From Actinomyces oricola (GTDB lineage: Bacteria > Actinomycetota > Actinomycetes > Actinomycetales > Actinomycetaceae), in assembly GCF_004104015.1 (NCBI RefSeq), contig NZ_RYFV01000001.1, forward strand, positions 124,001 through 188,000: DNA of 64,000 nucleotides, read 5' to 3'. The translations under genes and the position numbers were made by a program. Within the stretch, counting starts at the first letter, position 1. Each line of letters opens with the position of its first letter. Below the pieces are notes generated by a model, which was not told the DNA's origin, did no database searches, and was given only the letters and a program-made list of their open reading frames with translations. Shown here piece after piece: positions 33,002 through 43,116 of this stretch.

Positions 33002-35439
33002 GTACCGTCCCCGCACACACCCCCGCCCACCCCGGCCTGACCCGCGCCGAAGTAGCTGAGCGCGTGCGCAGGGGGCAGACCAACGCCTACGAGGAGAAGA
33101 CCTCCCGCTCCGCGACCGAAATCCTGAGGGCCAATGTTCTGACGATTTTCAACGGCATTCTCGGTACCGCCCTGGTGCTCATCCTCGTTCTCGGGCACTG
33201 GCCCGACGCCCTTTTCGGCTTCGTGCTGCTGATCAACACCACCACGGGGACCATTGCGGAGATCCGCGCCAAACGCGCCTTGGACCGCCTCGCCGTCCTG
33301 GAGGAGCCCTTCGCCCACGTCATCCGCGACGGTGAGGAGACCCGTATCGACATTGCCGAGGTCGTGCTCGACGACGTCGTGCGCCTGCGCAGCGGCGAAC
33401 AAGTCCCCGCCGACGGGGAGGTGCTGGCCAGCGACGGCTTGGAACTCGACGAGTCCATCCTCACCGGCGAAACCCGCACCGTGCGCCCCGCGAAGGGGGA
33501 CCGGGTGCTTTCAGGGACCACGGTCACCGCGGGCACGGCCCTCATGCGCGCCACCGCCGTCGGGGGGGACGCCTACGCCCACCGCCTGGCCCGCGAGGCG
33601 CGCCAGTACTCGGTGGTCGTCTCCGAGCTCCAGTCCGGCACCAACCGGGTCCTGCGGTGGATCTCCTGGGTCATCGTCCCGGTGGCCCTCCTGCTCGTCT
33701 GGTCCCAGATGCGGCTGGCCGGCGGCCCGGCCGAGGCGCTGAGCAACGGGAGCTGGAAAGCAGCGCTGGTGGCCGGCATTGCCGGCGTCGTGGGCATGGT
33801 GCCCCAGGGCCTGGTCCTGCTCACCAGCGTCAATTTCGCCACGGCCGCCATGGCCCTGGCGCGCCGGCGGGTGCTGGTCCAGGAGCTGCCGGCCGTGGAG
33901 GTCCTGGCCCGCGTCGACACCCTCTGCCTGGACAAGACCGGCACCATTACCACCGGCGGCATCACCTTGCGGGAGCTGCGCTCGGCCAGTGGCGCCGAGC
34001 CCGATGAGGAGCTGCGCGCCGCCCTGCGGGCGCTGTGCGCAGGCGCGGACGCCAACGCCACCGCCAAGGCGATCCGTGCCGGCCTGGACACCGGCAGCGG
34101 TGCCCCGCCCACGCCGCCGGAGAACGTCATCCCGTTCTCCTCGCGCCGTAAGTGGTCCGGGGCCCGCCTGGGCGCCATCACCTGGGTTATGGGCGCCCCC
34201 GAGATTCTTTCGGAGCAGTGCCGGGGCGGTGGCCTCGCCCTGGAGCGCTCCGACCAACTTGCCTCACTGGGGGCCCGGGTCGTTGCGGTGGCCAGCAGCG
34301 AGCAGCCGCCCACCACTGATGAGACCGGGGAGCCGGTTCTTCCCCAAGGGCTCACCGCCCGCGGCGTCGTCGTCCTCAGTGAGAGGGTCAGGCCCGATGC
34401 GGCCCGGACCCTTGACTATTTCCGCGACCAGGGGGTGGACGTCAAGGTCATTAGTGGGGACAACCCCGTCACCGTCGGCGCCGTGGCCAGGTCGGTGGGG
34501 TTGCGTTCACCGGACGGCGGCGAGCCGGTCGCCCTGGACGCGCGGGAACTGCCCACGGAGGTCACTACCGTGGCCGAGCAGGAGGCGCTGGGGGAGGTGC
34601 TTGAGGGCGTCCAGGTGTTGGGTCGAGTCACTCCGGAGCAGAAACGCGCCATTGTCAAGGCGCTTCAGCGGCGCGGGCGCACCGTGGCCATGACCGGCGA
34701 CGGCGTCAATGACGCCCTGGCTCTCAAGGAGGCCGACCTGGGCATCGCCATGGGCAATGGGGCGCCCGCGACTAAGGCCGTGGCCCGGATCGTGCTCCTG
34801 ACCGGGGAGTTCTCAGCACTGCCGGGGGTGGTGGCCCAGGGTCGGCGCGTCATGGCGAACACCGAGCGCATTGCCTCCCTGTTCCTGGCCAAGACCATCT
34901 ACGCCTCCCTCATCGCAGTGGTCGTGGCCATGACCGCGATCGCCTACCCCTTCCTGCCGCGCCAGTTGACAATCGTCTCCTCCCTGACCATTGGCGTCCC
35001 CGCCTTCATCCTGGCGCTGGCGCCCAGCGCCCAGCGCTACCGGGCCGGTTTCCTGCCGCGGGTTCTCAGTCTCGCCGTGCCCGCGGGCCTGGTGGCGGGG
35101 TTCTCCACTCTGGCGGCCCGCACCTGGCTGGCGCTCAGCGGGGCTAGCGCAGCCCAGGTGACCACTGGTGCCACCCTGGTGCTGGTGGTCTCCGGCCTGT
35201 GGCTGCTCACGCTCACCTCCCGGCCACTCCTGGGGTGGCGCCTGGGCCTGGTCGGGGTCATGGCCGGTGCGGCCGTACTGGTTGTTCTTCTGCCGCCGGT
35301 GCGGGCCTTCTTCTGGCTGGCCTGGCCCGCGCCGAGCACCTGGCTCGTGGTCGCGGTGGTGGCCGGGGCCGCGGTGGCGGGGATCGAGGCGGTGCACCAC
35401 GGGCGTTCGCGTCTGGTGCCCTCACACCGGCGCCCCTGA
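32998..35439 (+). CDS. P-type ATPase, CtpE-like, probable Mn2+/Ca2+ exporter
   Basis: Predicted 813 residues. The actuator motif LTGET is near residue 158, the phosphorylation motif DKTGT starts at Asp312, and the hinge motif TGDGVND lies near 566-572. The transport helix has [14 protein letters not shown] in place of the PEGL of classical calcium pumps, as in the CtpE group. About ten transmembrane helices are predicted. It overlaps terC by four bases and so falls under the same manganese riboswitch; riboswitches of this class control related pumps in other bacteria. Manganese is thus the most likely ion, and calcium the main alternative. Confidence 0.87.
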   Translation: MSTVPAHTPAHPGLTRAEVAERVRRGQTNAYEEKTSRSATEILRANVLTIFNGILGTALVLILVLGHWPDALFGFVLLINTTTGTIAEIRAKRALDRLAVLEEPFAHVIRDGEETRIDIAEVVLDDVVRLRSGEQVPADGEVLASDGLELDESILTGETRTVRPAKGDRVLSGTTVTAGTALMRATAVGGDAYAHRLAREARQYSVVVSELQSGTNRVLRWISWVIVPVALLLVWSQMRLAGGPAEALSNGSWKAALVAGIAGVVGMVPQGLVLLTSVNFATAAMALARRRVLVQELPAVEVLARVDTLCLDKTGTITTGGITLRELRSASGAEPDEELRAALRALCAGADANATAKAIRAGLDTGSGAPPTPPENVIPFSSRRKWSGARLGAITWVMGAPEILSEQCRGGGLALERSDQLASLGARVVAVASSEQPPTTDETGEPVLPQGLTARGVVVLSERVRPDAARTLDYFRDQGVDVKVISGDNPVTVGAVARSVGLRSPDGGEPVALDARELPTEVTTVAEQEALGEVLEGVQVLGRVTPEQKRAIVKALQRRGRTVAMTGDGVNDALALKEADLGIAMGNGAPATKAVARIVLLTGEFSALPGVVAQGRRVMANTERIASLFLAKTIYASLIAVVVAMTAIAYPFLPRQLTIVSSLTIGVPAFILALAPSAQRYRAGFLPRVLSLAVPAGLVAGFSTLAARTWLALSGASAAQVTTGATLVLVVSGLWLLTLTSRPLLGWRLGLVGVMAGAAVLVVLLPPVRAFFWLAWPAPSTWLVVAVVAGAAVAGIEAVHHGRSRLVPSHRRP

Positions 35440-35447
35440 GTCAGGTC

Positions 35448-35732
35448 TCAGGCCAGGCGGCCGATCACCGGGTTCCACTGGCGCACGACGCGCTCGGCAA
35501 TGAAGCCCGCCTGGTTGAAAGGATCCTCCTCCAGCAGGGCCAGCGCCCCGGCCTCGTCCTCAGCACGCACCACAATCAGCGCGTTGTGCGTACCCACGTA
35601 GGGGCCAGCGGCCAGGAGAAGGCCCTTGTCGGCCAGGGCCCCATTGAAAGCGCGGTGGGAGGGGCGAACCTGTGCCATCTCCTCGTCCTTGTCGGTGACG
35701 TAGTGGTACTCCACGGCATAGATCATGCTCAT
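35448..35732 (-). CDS. YciI-family protein
   Basis: Predicted 94 residues of the ferredoxin-like YCII family: [28 protein letters not shown] with the conserved His, [15 protein letters not shown], and DPFNQAGF near the C-terminus. The family's role is unclear; some members act on small substrates. The ATG at 35730-35732 follows TAGGGT (35739-35744, minus strand) by six bases, which favours it over the ATG two codons later. It is convergent with the P-type ATPase gene and divergent from uvrA. Confidence 0.85.
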   Translation of the reverse strand: MSMIYAVEYHYVTDKDEEMAQVRPSHRAFNGALADKGLLLAAGPYVGTHNALIVVRAEDEAGALALLEEDPFNQAGFIAERVVRQWNPVIGRLA

Positions 35733-35738
35733 GGACCC

Positions 35739-35744
35739 ACCCTA
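35739..35744 (-). promoter_or_regulatory. -10 element (TAGGGT) of leaderless YciI gene
   Basis: Read on the minus strand, TAGGGT ends six bases before the start at 35732. Confidence 0.6.
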
Positions 35745-35915
35745 TCCGCCGACGGACCGCATCCGGGCCGGGCGGCGCCCCCGGGGGCGCACGGAAGCGG
35801 CGGTCTTGCGCGCCGTCGTCTTGGCGCCCAGGGCCCCGGACGGCGCCCGGAAGCAGTCGGCCGGACCCGCCCTGCGGAGAAGCGGGGCGAGTGGTCAATC
35901 ACTCGCCAACGACAG

Positions 35916-35931
35916 TCGAACAGGTGTTTGA
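35916..35931 (+). promoter_or_regulatory. LexA (SOS) box upstream of uvrA
   Basis: TCGAACAGGTGTTTGA matches the actinobacterial SOS consensus TCGAACnnnnGTTCGA with one mismatch. It lies inside a longer dyad (35911-35936, GACAGTC to GACTGTC). It covers the expected -35 position of the uvrA promoter. Confidence 0.85.
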
Positions 35932-35949
35932 CTGTCCCGCGCCCCCACC

Positions 35950-35955
35950 TAGACT
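35950..35955 (+). promoter_or_regulatory. -10 element (TAGACT) of leaderless uvrA
   Basis: TAGACT ends eight bases before the GTG at 35964, and the SOS box lies 18 bases upstream of it. Confidence 0.6.
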
Positions 35956-35963
35956 CGTGCCCC

Positions 35964-38804
35964 GTGAGCGATTCCCTCATCATTCGCGGCGCCCGGGAGC
36001 ACAACCTTCAGGGCATTGACCTCGACCTGCCACGCGAGAAGATGATCGTCTTCACCGGACTGTCCGGCTCGGGCAAATCCTCGTTGGCCTTCGACACCAT
36101 TTTCGCCGAGGGGCAGCGCCGCTATGTGGAGTCCCTGTCCTCCTACGCCCGCCAGTTCCTGGGCCAGATGGACAAGCCCAACGTCGAGCTCATTGAGGGG
36201 CTGAGCCCGGCGGTGTCCATTGACCAGAAGTCCACCTCCCACAATCCGCGCTCCACCGTGGGTACCGTCACTGAGGTTTACGACTACCTCCGCCTCCTCT
36301 ACGCCCGCGCCGGCGTGCAGCACTGTCCCGTGTGCAACGAGGTGATCTCCTCTCAGACCCCTCAGCAGATCGTCGACCAGGTCGGGGCCCTGCCCGAGGG
36401 GACCCGTTTCCAGGTGCTCGCCCCCGTGGTCCGGGGCCGCAAGGGCGAGTACTCCGAACTCTTCGAGGAGCTGCGCGGCCGGGGCTTTAACCGGGTGCGC
36501 GTTGACGGCGAGGTCTCGCGCCTTGATGCGGTCCCCGCCCTGAGTAAGAAGCTCAAGCATGACATTGAGGTTGTTATTGACCGCCTCGTGGTGCGTGAGG
36601 GCATGCGCCAGCGCCTCACTGACTCCGTCGAGACCGCCCTGGGGCTTGCCGACGGGCTGGTCATCATTGAGCAGGTGGACCTGCCCGCCGATGACCCGGC
36701 CCGGGAGCGGCGCTACTCGGAGAAGCGCGCCTGCCCCAACGAGCACCCTCTTCAACTCGACGAGATGGAGCCCCGCACCTTCTCCTTCAACGCCCCTTAC
36801 GGCGCCTGCCCGGTGTGCACGGGGATCGGTACGCGCCTGGAAGTCGACCCCGAGCTGGTGGTCCCCGATGAGGATCTCACCCTCGCCGAGGGCGCCATCG
36901 CCCCGTGGTCGGGGCACCAGAAGTACTTCATTCGCCAGCTGGCGGCCCTGGGTGAGGAGCTCGCCTTCGATGTCGACACCCCCTGGCGGACCCTGCCCGA
37001 GCGCGCCAAGGAGGCGATTCTGCGCGGGCAGAATTACGAGGTCAAGGTCAGGTACCGCAATCGCTGGGGCAGGGAGCGCATCTACTCCTCAGGTTTCGAG
37101 GGCGTCCTGGACTATGTCATGCGCAAGCATTCCGAGACCGACTCGGAGTGGTCGCGCGAGCGGTACGAGGGCTACATGCGCGAGGTGCCCTGCCCCACCT
37201 GCCAGGGCACCCGTCTCAAGCCCGAGGTGCTGGCGGTGCGCGTGGGCGGCATGTCCATCGCCGAGCTGTGCGACCTGTCGATTGTGGAGGCCCGTGACGC
37301 CCTGCGCGACCTGGGTCTGACCGGCCAGGCCCAGCGGATCGCCGGCTCTGTCCTGGCCGAGATCAATGCCCGCCTCGGGTTCCTGGTGGACGTCGGCCTG
37401 GACTACCTGAGCCTGTCGCGCGGGGCGGCGACCCTCTCGGGCGGTGAGGCCCAGCGCATCCGCTTGGCCACGCAGATCGGCTCGGGCCTGGTGGGCGTGC
37501 TCTACGTCCTGGACGAACCGAGCATTGGCCTGCACCAGCGCGACAATCAGCGCCTCATTGAGACCCTGGAGCGCCTGCGGGACCTGGGCAACACACTGAT
37601 CGTCGTGGAGCACGACGAGGACACGATCCGCTCCGCCGACTGGGTGGTGGACATTGGGCCGGGCGCCGGGGAACTGGGGGGGCGGATTGTCCACTCCGGC
37701 ACCTTCGCGGGCCTGTTGGAAGCCTCCGGCTCGGTCACCGGGGACTACTTGGCGCGACGTCGCCGCATTGAGGTCCCCCCTCAGCGGCGCCCGCGGGGCA
37801 AGGGGCGCGAAGTCACCGTCGTCGGCGCCAAAGAGAACAACCTCAAGAACATCACGGTGAGCTTCCCCCTGGGAGTGTTGACCGCGGTCACCGGGGTGTC
37901 GGGCTCGGGGAAGTCCTCGCTGGTTAACGCGATCCTGTACCGGGTGCTGGCTAACCGCCTCAACCGCGCCCGGGGTGTGCCGGGCCGCCACCGAACCGTC
38001 AAGGGCCTGGAGAACCTGGACAAGGTGGTCCATGTCGATCAGTCGCCGATCGGCCGTACACCGCGCTCCAACCCCGCCACCTACACCGGCGTGTGGGACC
38101 ACGTGCGCAAGATTTTCGCCTCCGTGCCCGAGTCCAAGGTGCGCGGCTACGCACCGGGGCGCTTCTCCTTCAATGTCAAGGGCGGTCGCTGCGAGGCCTG
38201 CAAGGGGGACGGCACGCTCAAGATCGAGATGAACTTCCTGCCCGACGTCTACGTTCCGTGCGAGGTCTGCCACGGTTCACGCTACAACCGGGAAACTCTG
38301 GAGATCCGTTACAAGGGCAAGACGGTGGCCGACGTCCTGGAGATGACCATCCACCAGGCCGCAGACTTCTTCGCCGCCACCCCGGTCATCGCCCGTCATC
38401 TCAACACCTTGGTGGAGGTGGGGTTGGGCTACGTGCGTCTGGGGCAGTCGGCCACGACGCTCTCCGGCGGTGAGGCGCAGCGAGTCAAACTCGCCACCGA
38501 GCTCCAGCGCCGCTCCACGGGCCGCACCATCTACGTCCTGGATGAGCCGACGACGGGCCTGCACTTCGAGGACATCCGCAAGCTCCTGGCCGTGCTTCAA
38601 GGGCTGGTGGACAAGGGCAACTCGGTGATCGTCATTGAGCACAACCTCGACGTTATTGCCAACGCCGACTGGGTCATTGACATGGGCCCTGAGGGCGGCA
38701 AGGGCGGCGGAACGGTGGTGGCCACCGGCACCCCGGAAGAGATGGCCCGCAACGAGGCCTCCTTCACCGGCCGCTTTCTGGCTCCGCTCCTGGAGCGCCG
38801 CTGA
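35964..38804 (+). CDS. uvrA: Excinuclease ABC subunit A
   Basis: Predicted 946 residues. It recognises DNA damage and loads UvrB. Two ABC ATPase units: Walker [10 protein letters not shown] near residue 32 and GVSGSGKSS near 645, with signature motifs [11 protein letters not shown] and [11 protein letters not shown]. Zinc-binding sets include CPxC and CPNEH types plus [10 protein letters not shown]. The GTG at 35964 gives the usual [15 protein letters not shown] start; the frame stays open upstream but that part is not UvrA-like. The LexA box indicates DNA-damage induction. Confidence 0.97.
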   Translation: MSDSLIIRGAREHNLQGIDLDLPREKMIVFTGLSGSGKSSLAFDTIFAEGQRRYVESLSSYARQFLGQMDKPNVELIEGLSPAVSIDQKSTSHNPRSTVGTVTEVYDYLRLLYARAGVQHCPVCNEVISSQTPQQIVDQVGALPEGTRFQVLAPVVRGRKGEYSELFEELRGRGFNRVRVDGEVSRLDAVPALSKKLKHDIEVVIDRLVVREGMRQRLTDSVETALGLADGLVIIEQVDLPADDPARERRYSEKRACPNEHPLQLDEMEPRTFSFNAPYGACPVCTGIGTRLEVDPELVVPDEDLTLAEGAIAPWSGHQKYFIRQLAALGEELAFDVDTPWRTLPERAKEAILRGQNYEVKVRYRNRWGRERIYSSGFEGVLDYVMRKHSETDSEWSRERYEGYMREVPCPTCQGTRLKPEVLAVRVGGMSIAELCDLSIVEARDALRDLGLTGQAQRIAGSVLAEINARLGFLVDVGLDYLSLSRGAATLSGGEAQRIRLATQIGSGLVGVLYVLDEPSIGLHQRDNQRLIETLERLRDLGNTLIVVEHDEDTIRSADWVVDIGPGAGELGGRIVHSGTFAGLLEASGSVTGDYLARRRRIEVPPQRRPRGKGREVTVVGAKENNLKNITVSFPLGVLTAVTGVSGSGKSSLVNAILYRVLANRLNRARGVPGRHRTVKGLENLDKVVHVDQSPIGRTPRSNPATYTGVWDHVRKIFASVPESKVRGYAPGRFSFNVKGGRCEACKGDGTLKIEMNFLPDVYVPCEVCHGSRYNRETLEIRYKGKTVADVLEMTIHQAADFFAATPVIARHLNTLVEVGLGYVRLGQSATTLSGGEAQRVKLATELQRRSTGRTIYVLDEPTTGLHFEDIRKLLAVLQGLVDKGNSVIVIEHNLDVIANADWVIDMGPEGGKGGGTVVATGTPEEMARNEASFTGRFLAPLLERR

Positions 38805-38835
38805 GCCCCGTGAACACTCGTGAACAGACGGGCCC

Positions 38836-41415
38836 CTACCCGCGGGGAGGTCTGCGTTGCTCCTGATTGGCGTAGTGCGTGTAGGCCAGGGACAGCAGAA
38901 AACAGACGACTCCAGCGGCGGCCAGGGACAGCACCCTGACCAGGGAGGTCTGGTCGCCAATGTCGACCAGGGCGAGCTTAAGAACAGTCACCAGGACGAG
39001 CACGAGCCCGTAGTGCCGCAGGGCTGTCGCCCCCATCCGAAAGCCCAGGACAATGAAGGCGGCTCCAATGAGCAGGATAGTGGCGCTCATGAGCACTGAG
39101 GTCAGACTGGTCCCGGTGAAGATTAGGACCGAGCCGGAGACGAGGATCGTCATCACAATGGCGGCGACGATCGCAATCTCACTGCGACGCCTCCACGGCC
39201 ACACCAGCCAGGTGCCCGCGGTGGCCGCGGCCAGGGAGCCGACCACAAGGACCGACTGTTGCAGGGGCGCGTCCATGAGCCCCCCTGGGCTGAGACACAC
39301 TAGGGAGACGGCCCAGGCGAAACCGGCCGTCGCCCAGATGCGGTTCGGGATCCTGGCGAGCAGTGGCTCGCCGCTGGCGCTCACCCCCAGGCGCCGCTTG
39401 ATGCAGCGGCCTGTCAGCAGGGTGGCGGGCCGCAGCCCGGGGGCCCCTAGCCCCAGAAATACCAGGGCGGTAGTCAGTGCCGTTGCCAGCGTTATGGCCA
39501 GTGCCATCGCCCAGTCCGCAGTCAGGTACTGCGTTGAGCGCAGGAGCCGATAGCAGGACACGGGCAGTATCACCACGAGCTCTGCGCCCAGGCCCCACGC
39601 CAGCACGGAGAAGTAGGGCTTGACGGGCATGGAGGCGGCGGAATCGCGGTGCAGCCAGCTGTCCGCCGCGATCACGGGGAGTGGGCAGAGCAGGACTGCC
39701 AGGAGAAGGCTCACCAGCACGCCCGTGCTCTCGGTGGGCAGGAGCGCCGCGGGCAGCCCCAGGAGGGCGAGGAGGAGCAGGGGGTAAGAGCGGTCGGCTT
39801 GTAGCGCCGGCAGGGCGGATGCGGCCAGCGCCACCATGAACACGAGCCACAGCCCGGCGCCGTCGGTACTGATCAGCCCGAACACGACCACGACCGCGGT
39901 GCAGCACAGCGAACTGGCTTCCGTTATTGTCCCTGCCTGGGCCGGCAGCAGGCGCGCCAGCAGGAGCAGGCAGAACAAGGAGCACACGGCCAGCAGCGTC
40001 AAGGTGAGGATGGTCTCGGCCTGGGGGCCGGGCGATAGGCGCGTCGGCCCCGGCCTGTTAAGAGCGGAGAAGAGCTGGAACAGGGTGAGCCACACGACGA
40101 CGGGCAGGCCGCACCACAGTACGGTTACGGCGCTGCGCAGACGGGTGTGCCACAGCAGGGCGGTGACCACGTGGACATTCGCCATGAGGAGGACCATGGC
40201 CACGGTGACAACCAGCAGGGCACCGAGGAACGAGGTGAGGAGCATTGGGGGCATGGGCGCGGCGAGCAGGCAGGCGGCTACCACGACAATAGAGGTCAAC
40301 GGGTACCACGCGGCGTGCTCGGAGGTGCTGCGGCGCGTGAGCACCGTCGTGGTGACGCTCAGGGCCACTGCGTCAGCGAGGATCAGCCACCAGAGCGTAA
40401 TGGACACCTCGGGGCGCGCATGGGCGTAGCTGATCGCGAAGCCCATCGTCACCAGCCCGCCGACCATGGAGATGACCGCGGTGAAGACGACACGGGTCAG
40501 GTGGGACACGGCCAAGAGCAGCAGCCCCCATAGCGCCATGAGGCTAAAGGCGAGCGGAGCAGGCAGCATGCCGTCAAGAAGGACGGCGCCAATGATTGAC
40601 ACGAACCCCAGGCCGCCTCCGGTGCCGGTCAGGGTGGCTGCTGCCACGCGCTGGTGGGGGCGGGCCTGGCTGAGTCCGATGCCGGTGACCGTCATAACCA
40701 GGGCGATTGTTGCCAGGACAATGATCTTGACCAGGTCCGGGATGGAGTCCCAGACCAGTGCAAGAAGGCTGGCCCCGGCCAGGAGTACGAGGATCGCAGC
40801 GGCTATGGAGAGGGCGTACTTACCGATCTCATTCTCACCAATGGGCTGACGTGCGGGGCGGTAAGGGCCGGCGCCGGGGGCCGTTTGCGGCTTCGGGGTC
40901 ACCTGCGGCTTCGGGGTCACCTGCGGCTTCGGGGTCACCTGTCCGTAAGCAGCCGGGCCCTGGGCGGCCGCCTGGGCCGCCGGGCGCTGCGGAACCGGGT
41001 ATTGGGGGTCCCCGGGCCTCATGGCTGCGGGCGCCGGGATTGCCGCGGGCACCGGGCCTGCTGGGGCCCGGGTGACCGGCTTGGCGGAGATATTGCGGTT
41101 GGGCGCCGGCCCGTTGCCCGGGGTTGTGCCGGCGCCATCCCGCCCCGGTGGAGTCCATTGGGAGGCCGCAACGCGGGCTCCCGGGGGCTGGAACCGGGAA
41201 TCCGACGGTGGCTGGGGCGAGGGCGGGGCCTCGTGCGCGAGCGCGTTCTCGGGACTCGTCGGCTGTTCCGTACCTGTGGGGGAGTGGCCCGGCGCGGTTT
41301 CAACGAGCAGTTGCCGGGCGATCCAGTCGATCTTGGCTTCAAGCAGGTCGAGTCGTCTCATCACCGGGATGATCTCGGGAGATACAGGGGCTCCTGAGCG
41401 GGGAGCAGAGACCAT
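38836..41415 (-). CDS. DUF2339 polytopic membrane protein
   Basis: Predicted 859 residues. The cytoplasmic N-terminus starts with a short coiled stretch (PVMRRLDLLEAKIDWIARQLL) and continues as a Pro/Ala-rich region with three QVTPKP units. From about residue 195 there are some twenty or more transmembrane helices. The arrangement fits DUF2339, a family of unknown function. The ATG at 41413-41415 has GAGGAG upstream; the frame stays open before it without family resemblance. It is convergent with uvrA and divergent from the UDP-glucose pyrophosphorylase gene. Confidence 0.8.
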   Translation of the reverse strand: MVSAPRSGAPVSPEIIPVMRRLDLLEAKIDWIARQLLVETAPGHSPTGTEQPTSPENALAHEAPPSPQPPSDSRFQPPGARVAASQWTPPGRDGAGTTPGNGPAPNRNISAKPVTRAPAGPVPAAIPAPAAMRPGDPQYPVPQRPAAQAAAQGPAAYGQVTPKPQVTPKPQVTPKPQTAPGAGPYRPARQPIGENEIGKYALSIAAAILVLLAGASLLALVWDSIPDLVKIIVLATIALVMTVTGIGLSQARPHQRVAAATLTGTGGGLGFVSIIGAVLLDGMLPAPLAFSLMALWGLLLLAVSHLTRVVFTAVISMVGGLVTMGFAISYAHARPEVSITLWWLILADAVALSVTTTVLTRRSTSEHAAWYPLTSIVVVAACLLAAPMPPMLLTSFLGALLVVTVAMVLLMANVHVVTALLWHTRLRSAVTVLWCGLPVVVWLTLFQLFSALNRPGPTRLSPGPQAETILTLTLLAVCSLFCLLLLARLLPAQAGTITEASSLCCTAVVVVFGLISTDGAGLWLVFMVALAASALPALQADRSYPLLLLALLGLPAALLPTESTGVLVSLLLAVLLCPLPVIAADSWLHRDSAASMPVKPYFSVLAWGLGAELVVILPVSCYRLLRSTQYLTADWAMALAITLATALTTALVFLGLGAPGLRPATLLTGRCIKRRLGVSASGEPLLARIPNRIWATAGFAWAVSLVCLSPGGLMDAPLQQSVLVVGSLAAATAGTWLVWPWRRRSEIAIVAAIVMTILVSGSVLIFTGTSLTSVLMSATILLIGAAFIVLGFRMGATALRHYGLVLVLVTVLKLALVDIGDQTSLVRVLSLAAAGVVCFLLSLAYTHYANQEQRRPPRG
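40889..40942 (-). repeat. Tandem 18-bp coding repeat (QVTPKP units)
   Basis: Three near-identical copies of an 18-base unit encode QVTPKP in the linker of the DUF2339 protein. The approximate limits are given. Confidence 0.75.
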
Positions 41416-41497
41416 GACGGCTCCTCGGGCGAGGGATGGCAGATAACACGAACAGATTATGGGCGTGACTAGCCTTGCGCGAGCAGAACAACAACCC

Positions 41498-41506
41498 TGT
41501 GGATAA
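41498..41506 (-). promoter_or_regulatory. Perfect DnaA box
   Basis: TGTGGATAA on the plus strand is the exact complement of TTATCCACA. It lies between the DUF2339 and pyrophosphorylase starts. Only one perfect copy is seen there, so it is not an origin by itself. Confidence 0.6.
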
Positions 41507-41584
41507 CTGGCGACGACAGTCGCCACGAGACACTCAGAATCGAACAGAGACGAACAACATAGGACTTAAACCACCAACACGAGG

Positions 41585-41590
41585 TAGTCT
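41585..41590 (+). promoter_or_regulatory. -10 element (TAGTCT) of UDP-glucose pyrophosphorylase gene
   Basis: TAGTCT ends seven bases before the ATG at 41598. GGAGG is present but only one base from the ATG, too close to act as a ribosome site. Confidence 0.55.
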
Positions 41591-41597
41591 TGGAGGC

Positions 41598-42974
41598 ATG
41601 AGCGAGCAAGGACTCCAAGCTGCCCAACGCAAGATGCGCGACGCCGGCGTCGCCCAACAGGCCATTGACGTTTTCACCCACTACTACAGGGCCCTTGAAG
41701 AGGGGGCCACCGGCCTCATCCCCGAGGACACCATTGAGCCCCTGACCCGGATCGACTCCATTGAAGATGTCGAGGTCAGTGAGGAGGACGCCCGCCGGGC
41801 CCTGTCTCAGACCGTCCTCATTAAGCTCAACGGCGGCCTGGGCACCTCCATGGGCATGCCCAAGGCCAAGTCGCTCCTGCCGGTGCGCGGAGGCAAGAGC
41901 TTCCTGGACCTTCTGGTCGACCAGGTCATGGCCGCCCGTGCGCGCTACGGCGTGAGCCTGCCCCTGGTGTTCATGGACTCTTTCCGCACCAGCGAAGACA
42001 CCCTGGCCGCTCTGGCGGCGCACCCGGGCATTGAGGTTGACGGCCTGCCCCTGGACTTCATTCAGAACCGGGAGCCTAAACTGCGGGCCGATGACCTCAC
42101 TCCCGTGCAGTGGCCGGCGAACCCCGAGTTGGAGTGGTGCCCGCCGGGACATGGCGACATCTACACCGCGCTGCTGGCCTCCGGGGTGCTCGACGCCCTC
42201 CTGGAGCGCGGTTTCCGTTACGCCATGACCTCCAACTCCGACAACCTTGGGGCCGCCCCTTCGGCGCGTATCGCCGGCTGGTTCGCCGCCTCGGGAGCCC
42301 CTTACGCGGCCGAGCTGTGTCGACGCACTCCCGCCGATGTCAAGGGCGGGCACTTGGCGGTGCGCAAGGACGACGGCCGCATCATTCTGCGCGACACCGC
42401 CCAGACGCCGCCGGAGGAGATGCACTATTTCACCGACCAGTTCCGTCACCCCTTCTTCCACACCAACAACCTCTGGTTCGACCTGGAGGTCCTGCGCGAC
42501 ACCCTGAGGGAGCGCGACGGCGTGCTGGGCCTGCCGCTCATTAAGAACGCCAAGACCGTCGATCCCGCGGACCGCTCCTCCACCCCCGTCATTCAGTTGG
42601 AGTGCGCCATGGGGGCCGCTATCGAGGCCTTCGAGGGCGCTACCGCCATTGAGGTCCCCCGCAGCCGCTTTCAGCCGGTCAAGACCACCAATGATCTGCT
42701 GCTGGTGCGTTCCGACGTCTATGAGGTGGATGAGGAGGGGCTGCTGGTCCAGGTGCCGCAGGAGGCCTGCACCATTGATCTGGATCCGGCCTACTTCAAA
42801 ACCATCCAGGACTTCGACGCCCGTTTCCCCAACGGTGCGCCATCGCTGCGCGGCGCCCGCTCGCTCACGGTTCGCGGCGACTGGACTTTCGGGGCCGGGG
42901 TAGTGGTAACCGGCGAGGCCGTCATCAAGGACGACGGCGCCCCCGGCGTCATCGCCGACGGCGCCCGGATCTGA
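41598..42974 (+). CDS. UTP-glucose-1-phosphate uridylyltransferase, eukaryotic type
   Basis: Predicted 458 residues of the UDPGP family, the eukaryote-like type also found in bifidobacteria and actinomycetes, unrelated to GalU. It makes UDP-glucose from UTP and glucose 1-phosphate for glycans and galactose use. The nucleotide loop LNGGLGTSMGMPKAKSLLPV starts near residue 77; SNSDNLGA, KGGHLAVRK and HTNNLWFDLEVL are also typical. The start follows the -10 TAGTCT by seven bases. It is divergent from the DUF2339 gene. Confidence 0.92.
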   Translation: MSEQGLQAAQRKMRDAGVAQQAIDVFTHYYRALEEGATGLIPEDTIEPLTRIDSIEDVEVSEEDARRALSQTVLIKLNGGLGTSMGMPKAKSLLPVRGGKSFLDLLVDQVMAARARYGVSLPLVFMDSFRTSEDTLAALAAHPGIEVDGLPLDFIQNREPKLRADDLTPVQWPANPELEWCPPGHGDIYTALLASGVLDALLERGFRYAMTSNSDNLGAAPSARIAGWFAASGAPYAAELCRRTPADVKGGHLAVRKDDGRIILRDTAQTPPEEMHYFTDQFRHPFFHTNNLWFDLEVLRDTLRERDGVLGLPLIKNAKTVDPADRSSTPVIQLECAMGAAIEAFEGATAIEVPRSRFQPVKTTNDLLLVRSDVYEVDEEGLLVQVPQEACTIDLDPAYFKTIQDFDARFPNGAPSLRGARSLTVRGDWTFGAGVVVTGEAVIKDDGAPGVIADGARI

Positions 42975-43104
42975 GCCGCCCGCAGGCCCATGGGCGGGGC
43001 GATTCGGGGAGACTCCGGGAGGCCGGCTCCGCCCACGGGCCGCGCGCTACAGGCCGTGGGCGGCCCCGGCGCCCGGACCCGCCCGGGGCCCCGGCGCCTC
43101 GCGC

Positions 43105-43110
43105 TACGCT
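43105..43110 (+). promoter_or_regulatory. -10 element (TACGCT) of leaderless IMPase-like gene
   Basis: TACGCT ends six bases before the ATG at 43117. Confidence 0.6.
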
Positions 43111-43116
43111 GGCCGT

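Noticed and set aside
35199-35963. Upstream extension of uvrA by about 255 codons
   Set aside because: The frame stays open by chance through the end of the ATPase gene and the YciI gene. The UvrA family start, -10 element and LexA box all support 35964.
41498-41506. Replication origin
   Set aside because: Only one perfect DnaA box is present, there is no AT-rich unwinding region, and dnaA/dnaN are not nearby.
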